From NCBI GenBank assembly GCA_036405195.1, contig DASWYB010000062.1, positions 1 to 12,346 on the forward strand: a stretch of DNA of 12,346 nt, written 5' to 3'. A program made the translations under genes and the position numbers. The notes beneath the pieces were generated by a model. That model saw only the letters and a list, made by a program, of their open reading frames with translations, was not told the DNA's origin and did not search any database. This DNA comes from DASWYB01 sp036405195 (GTDB lineage Bacteria > Patescibacteriota > UBA1384 > 2-12-FULL-50-11 > DASWYB01). Shown piece by piece: positions 5,099 to 12,346 of this stretch (positions within the stretch are counted from its first letter, which is position 1; every line of letters begins with the position of its first letter).

Positions 5099-7675
5099 AT
5101 GTACAAGACCCCCATGCTTCAGCAGTGGCACGAAATGAAAGAGCAGTATCCCGACTGTGTGCTGTTTTTTCGAATGGGGGATTTTTATGAAATGTTTGGT
5201 GACGACGCTAAGATTGGGTCGGAAGTTTTACATATTACGCTAACCGCCCGGGACAAAGGCGGCGATGGCAAGATGCCAATGTGCGGAGTACCTTTCCATG
5301 CGAGTGAAAACTATGTCGCCCGTTTAGTTCAGGCAGGCTATAAAGTTGCTATTTGCGAACAAGTGTCTCAGCCGGGTAAAGGCCTTGTGAAACGAGAGGT
5401 CGTACGGGTGGTTACGTCGGGAACCTTATTACGCGATGAATCCCTTACGGACGCAGGATCACAATTTTTAATCAGTTTAGTGATCGATGCCAAGGCAGTT
5501 GGTGGGGCGGCAGCTGATTTGTCGACAGGACAGTTCTTTGCGTTTGAATTCCGAGGAAATCCCGACGATATTGTCCCTCTCTTAATGAGTCATTTTCGTC
5601 CGCGGGAATGTGTGGTGCCGCGCGTAACATATGAAAATAGTAACTATATTTCGCTCATTCGTCAGGAACGTTCGGCTAATATTACCTGTGCTCACGATTG
5701 GTTAGTGTACATTAAAGATGCCGAAAAGCTGCTTAAGAATCATTTTCATGTACAGAGTTTGGATACGTTTGGGCTTTCAGGCAAGTCATTCGCCATAAAG
5801 GGCGCAGCAGCACTACTGGGATATTTACGCTACACGCAAAAAGGGAATGTCGAGCATATTACGAGCATTCAGGAGTTTCATTTATCTGGGCACCTGGTAC
5901 TCGATCAGGTAACCCTCAAACACCTTGAAGTAATACGAACGGACCAAGGAGAAGTGGCAGGGAGTCTCTTTGGTGCCGTTAATTATACGCAGACGGCGGC
6001 TGGGCAGCGGCTCTTACAGGACTGGTTACTCCATCCGGTCACGGATATCCAGGAAATTACCGCTCGCCAAGATGCGGTAACCGAATTAGTGAGCCGGCCG
6101 GAGCTTGTTCAGCAGCTCCGAGATGCGCTCGCTCCGATGAGCGATAGTGAGCGTTTGGTGGGACGGCTTTCGGTTGGGTTAGGATCTCCTCGCGATTTGC
6201 GTCGCTTGGCTGATACGCTCTGGCATATCCATGAGCAGGTACTTCCTCTCCTCTCGGGAGTGAAATCATCGCGGTTGCAGCAGGTTGCAAATCCTCTTGC
6301 TAAGGAGCTTTTAGAGTGGACGATACGCGCCCGTGAAATTCTTTTTCCCGATGCCAAGCCGACACTCGACGAAGGATATATTTTCCAGACGGGGTGGAAC
6401 TCGGAGCTGGATGTGCTTCGAGGTTTGACGAGTGGAAATCAAGAGTGGCTCACTCAGTTTGAAGAACAGGAGCGGCAACGGACTGGAATTCCTAAGTTGA
6501 AAGTTGTGTATAGCCGTGCCTTTGGTTATGCGATAGAAATCACGAAACTTCATAAAGATAAAGTCCCTCCTGATTATGCGCCACGTCAAACTTTGGTAAA
6601 CGCTGAGCGTTACACAACGCAGGCCTTAGTAAGCTATGAGCAGAAGGCCTTATCGGCTATGGATCAAATGATTGTGTTAGAAAAGCAGTTGTTTATGAAT
6701 GAGGTTCACTCGGTGGTGGCTGTCTCAAAAATAATCTCCCACTTAGCTTACTCGATTGCCTCGCTGGATGTCTTTGTGTCTTTTGCCTATAGTGCCCGGA
6801 CTCACCGCTACATTCGTCCGGTTATAACCGAAGAAGCTGGCCTTGCTATCGAAGGGGGCCGTCATCCTGTGATTGAGCATATTGTTGAGACAGACTTTAT
6901 CGCAAATGATACCCGGCTCGCTCCTGCTCATTCGCTTCAGCTGATTACTGGCCCGAATATGGCCGGTAAGTCAACCTATATTCGCCAAGTAGCATTGATT
7001 GCGCTCCTTGCTCATACGGGATCCTTTGTTCCGGCGCAAAGTGCAACGATTGGCGTGCTGGATCGTATTTTTACCCGGATTGGCGCTCACGATAATTTGC
7101 GAGCGGGACAGTCAACATTTATGGTAGAAATGCTCGAAACGGCGCATATTCTCCATAATGCCACTTCTCGCAGCTTAGTTATTCTGGATGAAGTTGGACG
7201 GGGTACGAGCCCTGAGGATGGTTTTGCCCTCTCATGGGCGATTGCTGAAGCTTTGGCGCATCAGAGTAAAGGTTTAGTTCTCTTTGCAACTCATTTTCAT
7301 GCCTTAAAAGATATCGCTCAACACCATACAACGGTGTTCAATAGCCACTTGGCAGTGGCTGTAGATAATGACGATCTCATCTTTTTACGCAAGGTGGTGG
7401 ATGGTCCTACTGACGAAAGCTACGGCATTGTCGTAGCGGAAAAAGCGGGGGTGCCAAAAGCGATTATTAAACGGGCCAAGCAGCTACGGACGGATCAGGA
7501 TAGAGTGGGGAAACGCGTGGTGAGTGTAGATCAGTTGTCTCTCCTGGCTGCGACAACGCATGACTACAAGAGTAAGGTGGAAGATAAGCTATCTCAGATA
7601 GACTTAAGTGCTACAACGCCCTTACAGGCACTTATCTTGCTCAACGACTTGCAAGCATCTTTAAAAGACACGTAA
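5099..7675 (+). CDS. mutS: DNA mismatch repair protein MutS
   Basis: MutS is the ATPase clamp that recognises base mismatches and small loops and recruits MutL. At 858 aa it is full length for the MutS1 family. The start is confirmed by TPMLQQW directly after the ATG, as in other MutS proteins. The mismatch-wedge motif GDFYEMF contains the Phe-x-Glu pair at F29 and E31. Connector, core/lever and clamp regions occupy roughly residues 125-570. The ATPase domain has Walker A TGPNMAGKST (G618 to T626), Walker B VILDEVGRGTS (D697, E698) and the THFH motif with H732. All key residues are intact. mutL starts 4.4 kb downstream on the same strand, separated by a - strand surface operon, so the two are not co-transcribed. 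The mRNA is predicted to be leaderless. Confidence 0.98.
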   Translation: MYKTPMLQQWHEMKEQYPDCVLFFRMGDFYEMFGDDAKIGSEVLHITLTARDKGGDGKMPMCGVPFHASENYVARLVQAGYKVAICEQVSQPGKGLVKREVVRVVTSGTLLRDESLTDAGSQFLISLVIDAKAVGGAAADLSTGQFFAFEFRGNPDDIVPLLMSHFRPRECVVPRVTYENSNYISLIRQERSANITCAHDWLVYIKDAEKLLKNHFHVQSLDTFGLSGKSFAIKGAAALLGYLRYTQKGNVEHITSIQEFHLSGHLVLDQVTLKHLEVIRTDQGEVAGSLFGAVNYTQTAAGQRLLQDWLLHPVTDIQEITARQDAVTELVSRPELVQQLRDALAPMSDSERLVGRLSVGLGSPRDLRRLADTLWHIHEQVLPLLSGVKSSRLQQVANPLAKELLEWTIRAREILFPDAKPTLDEGYIFQTGWNSELDVLRGLTSGNQEWLTQFEEQERQRTGIPKLKVVYSRAFGYAIEITKLHKDKVPPDYAPRQTLVNAERYTTQALVSYEQKALSAMDQMIVLEKQLFMNEVHSVVAVSKIISHLAYSIASLDVFVSFAYSARTHRYIRPVITEEAGLAIEGGRHPVIEHIVETDFIANDTRLAPAHSLQLITGPNMAGKSTYIRQVALIALLAHTGSFVPAQSATIGVLDRIFTRIGAHDNLRAGQSTFMVEMLETAHILHNATSRSLVILDEVGRGTSPEDGFALSWAIAEALAHQSKGLVLFATHFHALKDIAQHHTTVFNSHLAVAVDNDDLIFLRKVVDGPTDESYGIVVAEKAGVPKAIIKRAKQLRTDQDRVGKRVVSVDQLSLLAATTHDYKSKVEDKLSQIDLSATTPLQALILLNDLQASLKDT

Positions 7676-7690
7676 GTGGATGATCACTCT

Positions 7691-8776
7691 CTAGAGAAAC
7701 GTTGATGTTTGCTTTCGAAGATACCATCGGCGGACAAAGAAAGTAATGGCAACAATAGCGGCAACCGCCAGACAGGTTATGAGTGCTAATCGATTAATCA
7801 ATGAACTCGGTGTGTCTTGAATGGCTTGATTCGCGGGAGAAAACGTAGGGGTGGGGGATGTTGTTTCAGGACTCGGGGTAATGCTCGTCAGTACCGCGAT
7901 TACAGGTGTTGGAGAAGGAGTGCTCTTGGGAGTTACTTTTGGTGATGATTTGGATGTGGCCTGGGGGATTGTTGACAAGGTGGTGGCGGTGGATGTGGGT
8001 GTGGGTGGTTGCTCTACCACCAGTGTATATGTTTGGGTTGTTGTTCCACCTAGTCCGCTAGAAGTAAGTGTGTAAGTCGTCGTTTTTTCAGGGTTGACGT
8101 AGGTAGCGTCTGTATTATTGACGAGTATTCCGACGTCAGGCGTAATGGTTCGATTCGTGCTATATGAATCAGTAACCACCAACATGGCTTTTTCACCTTT
8201 TTTTATTATTTCTGGTTGGGTTTTAAAGACTCTAATAACGGGTGCCGGAATAGGTAAAATAGTTAACTCTGTTTTGAGCTTGGCCGGGGTATAGTTAGTA
8301 AGGGCCGTGCCTCCCAGGGAAAAAACGTAATCAGGGAGAAGGGTTACTCCCGTCGTGCCTACTTTTTTAGAAGCAAATTTTAGCCCAAATGTTTGAGACC
8401 GTGTCCAAAGTTGATCAGGGTCTTTTGTTAATGTTATATCGATAATGCCATTCGTTTCCTGAATCGCTAGTTTAAAAGGTTTGTAGGCGAGAAACCCACT
8501 CACGTAGTTACTATCGTACGTCAAATAATCTGGATCATAGGCGACTTTCATACTGAGTGTGTCAAACTTACTACTTTCGCCAGTGACATCTATCGTAATA
8601 TAGGGCGAATAGACGTAACTGACATAAAAGGGGGAGGGAGTATTCGTGACCAGGCCCAGAGTGTTGGGTGAGAGCTCTGAAGCGCGAGGCGTCAAAGAGG
8701 AGAATATGAATGCGAATATGCCTATAAGAGGAATGAGCAAGGCGATGCTTAATAAGATAATTCGCTGTTTAATCAT
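7691..8776 (-). CDS. membrane-anchored surface protein with cohesin-like and Ig-like domains
   Basis: This 361-residue protein has a hydrophobic N-terminal segment (about 5-27), a beta-rich cohesin-like domain (about 35-175, with SMKVAYDPDYLTYDS resembling cohesin strands), an Ig-like/PKD-like domain (about 180-255), a Pro/Thr/Ser-rich linker (256-320) and a C-terminal transmembrane helix (about 326-348) followed by a basic tail. It would present its beta domains outside the cell. Cohesin-like domains bind dockerins, and a dockerin protein is encoded 33 bp upstream in the same operon. The match is weaker than in the first gene of the operon, so it may be a diverged cohesin or a general carbohydrate-binding-like sandwich. 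No Shine-Dalgarno is seen. Its stop codon is 15 bp from that of convergent mutS. Confidence 0.8.
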   Translation of the reverse strand: MIKQRIILLSIALLIPLIGIFAFIFSSLTPRASELSPNTLGLVTNTPSPFYVSYVYSPYITIDVTGESSKFDTLSMKVAYDPDYLTYDSNYVSGFLAYKPFKLAIQETNGIIDITLTKDPDQLWTRSQTFGLKFASKKVGTTGVTLLPDYVFSLGGTALTNYTPAKLKTELTILPIPAPVIRVFKTQPEIIKKGEKAMLVVTDSYSTNRTITPDVGILVNNTDATYVNPEKTTTYTLTSSGLGGTTTQTYTLVVEQPPTPTSTATTLSTIPQATSKSSPKVTPKSTPSPTPVIAVLTSITPSPETTSPTPTFSPANQAIQDTPSSLINRLALITCLAVAAIVAITFFVRRWYLRKQTSTFL

Positions 8777-8809
8777 GGGAGAATCTTTTGAAGAGTAACG
8801 GCACTCCCC

Positions 8810-11122
8810 TTAGAGGGATTCTCCTGAGCGCCCATAGTTGCTAACGAAGATAGAGAAATCTTTAATATCGACTTTATTATCGAAGGTGAAGTCGGCTAGC
8901 TCATGAGCGCCAGATATGGCAGTGCCGTATTTCGAGACAAACATGCTAAAGTCGCGGATCGTAACAGTATTATCGTTATTAAGGTCTCCTGCGCGTGATT
9001 CACTAAATGATAACACCTCGGGTGCATTTGTGACGGCGCGAATTGTGGTGGCAAGGTATCCGTTTGGTTTTATCCAAAGGTCCACAGGGGTAGTGATCGT
9101 CGCAAGGGCTTCTTTGATTGGTGCGTCACTAAAGTAACCAAGGAGTGAGTCTTCAATGTCCGGGCTGTTTGTAGAAGCTGTTGAAAAAGTGGTAACAGCC
9201 GCATCGCTCATTTTCCCTGATTCAAGTGATTCACCAGATTTTTTAGCTACGACTTGAGCCTTCATATCCGTTGCCACAAAGCCTTTGGCGGCTCCTTGTA
9301 GTGGCACTCGGAAACCTGTGGTAGTGCTAAGGAATCGTGGCGGTGGATCAAGGTTGAGGGTGACTTTTTCGCCGCTTGCTCGGGTGAAGGTGACGGTACC
9401 TTGTTGCGTTTGCGTCAGGGTGCGTTGAGCGCTTTCGGTTGCCCGCTTATGAATACGGCCCGTGAACTTGGCTGTTTTGGTTACTGCTGATTGTGCCTGT
9501 GCTGAGATAGATGGGATAGTAACCTCTAATTTTTCGGTATCAAAACCACTTGGTAGAGGAATGCTCATGACTACATTAGAGAGCACTTCTGGATATTGAT
9601 TCGTATAATTAAAAGTAGCGGTGAGCGTGTCATCGTAATTAAGGATAGTTTTATCGAGGTTGTAGCCGACTTCAAGCATGGGAACGGAATAAGTAATCCG
9701 TAGGGTACTTAGCGTTGGGGTAATCGTGGAGTCGTCCGAATGGGCTTTAACTTTAATACATAGAACCGTTGAATCAGGCACATCAGCAATATTCTCGGTC
9801 CAAGGCGAAGCGCAAGTATTGTTTTGGTAGGCACTAAAACTAAAGGTCATAGAGGTGCCTGGAGGTGTATCTTTCGTGATTTCGGTGCTGACCCATTTAG
9901 TCTGTATGTTCAGAGGGCTGGTAAATCGACTCGACTGTGTTTCGGGCCACGTGTCGGTTTCGTAAGAGCGTTTGTTTAGATCGAATCTCCAAATCTGATT
10001 ATGATTTTTAATAAAGTAACCAATTTTACTGACACTATCGAAAACCACTCCTTCGGCTGAAAGGGAAGGATCTTCCTTATACATTAATCGGTTCCACCAA
10101 CTCCCGTTTGATGGGGTGTAGTCAAGTATTTGGCTGAGAGCATTGCCAAAGAGATAGGCTTTATTTGCTGATTCGTCCCATATAGCGCCGCTCGCACCGG
10201 GTCCCGACCCTGATTTCACGCGGTCGTAGCTTGTTTTGTTTGCAATATCGAGAATGAGTGGTCTTGTTATCCCGTTGGCCCGATATCCACCAAAAAGATG
10301 GATTTCGTTGGCCGAGGGGACGGTTAATGCTTTTGCCCCTGACATCTTGGTGAAGAACTTAAAAGGTGCGACAGTGATTGCGTTAGTGATCGGTTTATAC
10401 TCAAGGATGGTATCGATCACAACCCCTTGCCCGTTTGGCTGCATAGTCTCCCCACCAATAAGATAGAAAGAATCAGTGCCCGGGATGGATGCTACCGTTG
10501 TTTCTTTTAGAACATAAGGTAGTTTCGTTGTCGACGTGGTCAGTGTGTCAGCTACGGGATCGTATACTAAGATTTCATCTGAGAGACTAACCGTCGCGCC
10601 CTTGTCGTTCAGGTTATTCCCGCCCAGTATGTATGCTTTGTTGGTTTTACTATCCCACAGCACGCTGGTTATTCTTCTTAGCGCTGGTAGCGAGGCGTTT
10701 TTCTTGGTGACCACTCCTTGACTGGGTGAGTAGGTGTAAATGTCAGGTAAAACTTTGCCTTGATCTTGCAAGAATCCACCTAAGATAATCAATTGATTAT
10801 TTTGACTGTCCCAGACGCTATTGGGAAAGTTAATGTTGAGTGGGAGTTGAGTGTTTGTGTTTTCGAGTCTGCCGGGGTAAGACTGCAATTGAAGTTTGCC
10901 TGTCGGAATGTCTCGTTCAAGTGTTACGTTTTGACCTTGCTCTAAAAGGGTATTGTTAACAGTGATAGTTTTTGTCGCGGAATAGATCGTATCAGCCGAT
11001 GGTGTTTGGAAACGTAAAAAATACCAACCTAGGACAACCACAAGGGCAAGCAGAAGTACGAGCGCCACAAAAGTGTGTTTTGGTTTTGATATATGGTGAG
11101 AAGGAGTGCCGTGGTGACTCAT
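8810..11122 (-). CDS. membrane-anchored kelch-repeat protein with C-terminal type I dockerin
   Basis: I chose the ATG at 11122 (770 aa), one base after the upstream stop (TAATATG), which suggests translational coupling. An earlier in-frame ATG at 11170 would overlap the upstream gene. Residues 18-37 form a membrane anchor after a His-rich N-terminus. About 100-380 are kelch-like repeats, with strands such as LIILGGF, AYILGGN, FYLIGGE and IHLFGGY, predicting a beta-propeller. A beta-sandwich region and a DUF11-like segment follow. The last 59 residues are a dockerin with two calcium loops, DLNNDNTVTIRD and DFTFDNKVDIKD, each followed by an F-S-x-F-V-S-x-Y-G helix. Dockerins bind cohesins, and the neighbouring genes encode cohesin-type proteins, so the three probably form a surface complex. 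The propeller ligand is unknown. Confidence 0.9.
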   Translation of the reverse strand: MSHHGTPSHHISKPKHTFVALVLLLALVVVLGWYFLRFQTPSADTIYSATKTITVNNTLLEQGQNVTLERDIPTGKLQLQSYPGRLENTNTQLPLNINFPNSVWDSQNNQLIILGGFLQDQGKVLPDIYTYSPSQGVVTKKNASLPALRRITSVLWDSKTNKAYILGGNNLNDKGATVSLSDEILVYDPVADTLTTSTTKLPYVLKETTVASIPGTDSFYLIGGETMQPNGQGVVIDTILEYKPITNAITVAPFKFFTKMSGAKALTVPSANEIHLFGGYRANGITRPLILDIANKTSYDRVKSGSGPGASGAIWDESANKAYLFGNALSQILDYTPSNGSWWNRLMYKEDPSLSAEGVVFDSVSKIGYFIKNHNQIWRFDLNKRSYETDTWPETQSSRFTSPLNIQTKWVSTEITKDTPPGTSMTFSFSAYQNNTCASPWTENIADVPDSTVLCIKVKAHSDDSTITPTLSTLRITYSVPMLEVGYNLDKTILNYDDTLTATFNYTNQYPEVLSNVVMSIPLPSGFDTEKLEVTIPSISAQAQSAVTKTAKFTGRIHKRATESAQRTLTQTQQGTVTFTRASGEKVTLNLDPPPRFLSTTTGFRVPLQGAAKGFVATDMKAQVVAKKSGESLESGKMSDAAVTTFSTASTNSPDIEDSLLGYFSDAPIKEALATITTPVDLWIKPNGYLATTIRAVTNAPEVLSFSESRAGDLNNDNTVTIRDFSMFVSKYGTAISGAHELADFTFDNKVDIKDFSIFVSNYGRSGESL

Positions 11123-11123
11123 A

Positions 11124-11987
11124 TTAATACTCGGACTCTCTTTGCTTCCTGTGCCAGTAAATATATCCAATGATTCCTATGAGTATAAGAAGAAGGCCGA
11201 AGATAATAGCCATGAGTTTTCCTGCCTGTGAGCCTTGGTTTGTAGTCACAGATGAATCGTTTGAACTCGTCGTTGTCGCACTCGCCGAGGGAGTGAGCGT
11301 TTGTACGTTAGAAGAAGGAGTGGTGGTCGTCGTCGTGAGATTTGTTATTGAACTTGAGGAAGTAGTGGCTTTAGGAGATGCCTTGGTTGTTGTTTGAACA
11401 GAGGTGTTCGTTTTCGTTGTTGTGGTAGCCGTAGCAGTCGTGCGTGGGGTTGTGGTTGCTGGAGCCGTCGTTGTTGGGGTTGGTGTGTTAGTTGGCGTCG
11501 TAGGCGTAACTAGTGAAAGAGTCGTACTTCCGAGTGAAAAGTCTTTCACATTTCCTTCTCGCAAAACTTCGGTTCCCGCATTGTAGCTGACTGTTGTCGT
11601 GCCTGTTGCTTTGACCATAAATTTAAACGTAATAACCCGAGCCGCGCCAGTCACGCCGCTCGCACTGCTGCCACGATCTTGGCTAATGAGCCCATTCGTT
11701 TCGTCAGCAGTAATGCTGGTGGCGGCTAAAGGAAAGGCAGTCCCAGAGTCATCACCTTGGGTATAGTCTAGCAGCGCAGGATCGTATTTAATCTTGTAGC
11801 CAATCGTATCGATCGTGGTATCGGCCTGGATCATGGCGATCACTGAAATCTCTTGTCCGACCTCGGCTGAAGTAGGAGCGGAAAATATTAAACTTCCATC
11901 TGCTGCAAATGCAAAGGGGGTACACAAGAAAACAGTGCTAATAATAAATAATGGTATCAGCCATATTCGACAATAATATGTGCGCAT
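11124..11987 (-). CDS. secreted, membrane-anchored cohesin-domain protein
   Basis: I use the ATG at 11987 (287 aa): it begins a typical signal peptide (MRTYY, hydrophobic core, cleavage likely after AFA at about 28). A longer frame from 12113 would add residues with no match to a signal peptide and would overlap the mutL start. Residues 31-160 form a cohesin domain (EVGQEISVIAMIQ, then IGYKIKYDPALLDY, and a Gly/Ala-rich late strand with ITFKFMVKATG). Residues 160-255 are a Thr/Pro/Ser linker, almost half threonine, probably extended and possibly glycosylated. A C-terminal transmembrane helix (about 258-277) and a short basic tail anchor it; there is no LPXTG motif. It is the first gene of the three-gene surface operon and the likely receptor for the dockerin encoded next. 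Confidence 0.88.
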   Translation of the reverse strand: MRTYYCRIWLIPLFIISTVFLCTPFAFAADGSLIFSAPTSAEVGQEISVIAMIQADTTIDTIGYKIKYDPALLDYTQGDDSGTAFPLAATSITADETNGLISQDRGSSASGVTGAARVITFKFMVKATGTTTVSYNAGTEVLREGNVKDFSLGSTTLSLVTPTTPTNTPTPTTTAPATTTPRTTATATTTTKTNTSVQTTTKASPKATTSSSSITNLTTTTTTPSSNVQTLTPSASATTTSSNDSSVTTNQGSQAGKLMAIIFGLLLILIGIIGYIYWHRKQRESEY

Positions 11988-11993
11988 ATATTT

Positions 11994-12023
11994 ATGATAG
12001 TCATAAAGCGAAGTAGTCTGCAA
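11994..12023 (-). promoter_or_regulatory. possible promoter of the cohesin-dockerin operon
   Basis: On the - strand, TTGCAG (12023-12018) and TATCAT (11999-11994) are 18 bp apart. The -10 ends 6 bp before the ATG at 11987, so the mRNA would again be leaderless or nearly so. The -35 is weak (three of six). Confidence 0.35.
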
Positions 12024-12044
12024 GACAAGGGGTTCTCTATGTAC

Positions 12045-12073
12045 TGGGCAGTCTTGTCTGAGCGTGCTATAAC
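12045..12073 (+). promoter_or_regulatory. probable mutL promoter
   Basis: TGGGCA (12045-12050) and TATAAC (12068-12073) are separated by exactly 17 bp, four and five matches to consensus. The mutL ATG lies 25 bp downstream with an AGGAG ribosome-binding site (12089-12093) 5 bp before it. The promoter is divergent from that of the cohesin operon. Confidence 0.5.
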
Positions 12074-12098
12074 AACGAAGTAAAGAAAAGGAGCGTGC

Positions 12099-12346
12099 AT
12101 GGGAGTGATTCATCAGTTGCCAGAAGAGATTGCTATTAAGATTGCGGCCGGAGAAGTGGTTGAGCGGCCGGCTTCTGTCGTGAAGGAACTGGTTGAGAAC
12201 TCACTCGATGCGGGTGCGACTTCTATTGAAGTTAGCTTGGATGATGGTGGCAAGACTTTTATCGAGATTAAAGATAATGGTTCCGGCATGGATCGAGAAG
12301 ATGCTGTTTCTTGCTTCTTACGCCATGGTACTTCGAAGATAAAAGA
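12099..12346 (+). CDS. mutL: DNA mismatch repair protein MutL (3' partial)
   Basis: MutL couples mismatch recognition by MutS to strand removal. Only the first 82 codons are in the window. They begin MGVIHQLPEEIAIKIAAGEV, the invariant start of the family, and contain three GHKL ATPase signatures: ELVENSLDAGA (motif I with the catalytic Glu and Mg-binding Asn), DNGSGM (motif II) and RHGTSKI (start of the ATP lid). The start is supported by an AGGAG ribosome-binding site at a 5-bp spacing. The endonuclease or dimerisation domain lies outside the window, so whether this is a nicking MutL cannot be judged here. Confidence 0.97.
   Translation, partial: MGVIHQLPEEIAIKIAAGEVVERPASVVKELVENSLDAGATSIEVSLDDGGKTFIEIKDNGSGMDREDAVSCFLRHGTSKIK

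Noticed and set aside
7688..7697. TCTCTAGAGA palindrome between mutS and the convergent gene
   Set aside because: It is short, has no T-run or loop and overlaps the stop of the - strand gene; not convincing as a terminator.
7851..8075. Gly/Val-rich + strand frame
   Set aside because: Antisense of the Pro/Thr/Ser linker of the 7691-8776 gene.
11123..11170. Longer start for the dockerin gene (ATG at 11170)
   Set aside because: It overlaps the upstream gene's membrane-anchor codons by 47 bp, whereas ATG 11122 directly follows the stop and starts just before the membrane segment.
11270..11520. Possible microsatellite or CRISPR-like repetition
   Set aside because: The repetition is irregular Thr/Pro codon usage in a protein linker, with no constant repeat unit or spacers.
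11170..11586. Valine-rich + strand frames at 11170-11397 and 11404-11586
   Set aside because: They are the antisense of the Thr/Pro-rich linker of the cohesin gene, whose ACN codons read as Val-rich frames on the other strand.
11124..12113. Longer start for the cohesin gene (ATG at 12113)
   Set aside because: The extra 42 residues are not conserved-looking, overlap the mutL start, and bury the clear signal peptide that begins at 11987.
1..12346. Recoded genetic code (UGA as Gly) as in some CPR lineages
   Set aside because: mutS, mutL, transposase and the other genes read through without in-frame TGA at conserved positions and end at normal stops.

Overview
The window looks like a chromosome segment of a Candidate Phyla Radiation (Patescibacteria) bacterium with a mobile, diversity-generating island on the left and housekeeping plus cell-surface genes on the right. 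The lineage is inferred from protein families: a bAvd-type accessory protein, a large cytoplasmic hypothetical protein of a kind I associate with CPR mobile islands, a replication-relaxation family protein, an IS1595 (ISXO2-like) transposase, and cohesin/dockerin membrane proteins. All genes read with the standard code (TAA/TAG/TGA as stops), so the UGA-recoded CPR groups are unlikely.

Left part (1-3803): most of a diversity-generating retroelement (DGR). It holds the 3' end of an avd-like accessory gene (+ strand, 2-334), a template repeat (TR, 399-526, read on the - strand) and a target gene (908-2989, - strand) whose last codons are the variable repeat (VR, 912-1039). TR and VR align without gaps over 128 bp and differ at 21 positions; all 21 are adenines in the TR coding strand, and all 12 Asn codons of the TR are altered. 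This is the signature of adenine-specific mutagenic retrohoming. The reverse transcriptase is not in the window and presumably lies left of position 1. The TR points against avd and ends in a terminator-like hairpin between the two, suggesting a separate, convergent TR RNA. Several strong inverted repeats lie between TR and VR. The target gene follows a replication-relaxation gene (3015-3803) on the same strand, probably in one operon.

Middle (about 4039-5053): an IS1595-family insertion sequence bounded by a candidate 8-bp target duplication. It sits immediately upstream of the mutS promoter. A small ORF runs antisense to the transposase 3' end.

Right part (5099-12346): mutS (+) and the 5' end of mutL (+) bracket a three-gene - strand operon (11987 down to 7691). 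The operon encodes a secreted, C-terminally anchored cohesin protein, an N-terminally anchored kelch-repeat/dockerin protein, and a doubly anchored cohesin-like/Ig-like protein. Together these look like a surface assembly held by cohesin-dockerin pairing. mutS appears to be transcribed as a leaderless mRNA, whereas mutL has a normal Shine-Dalgarno sequence.
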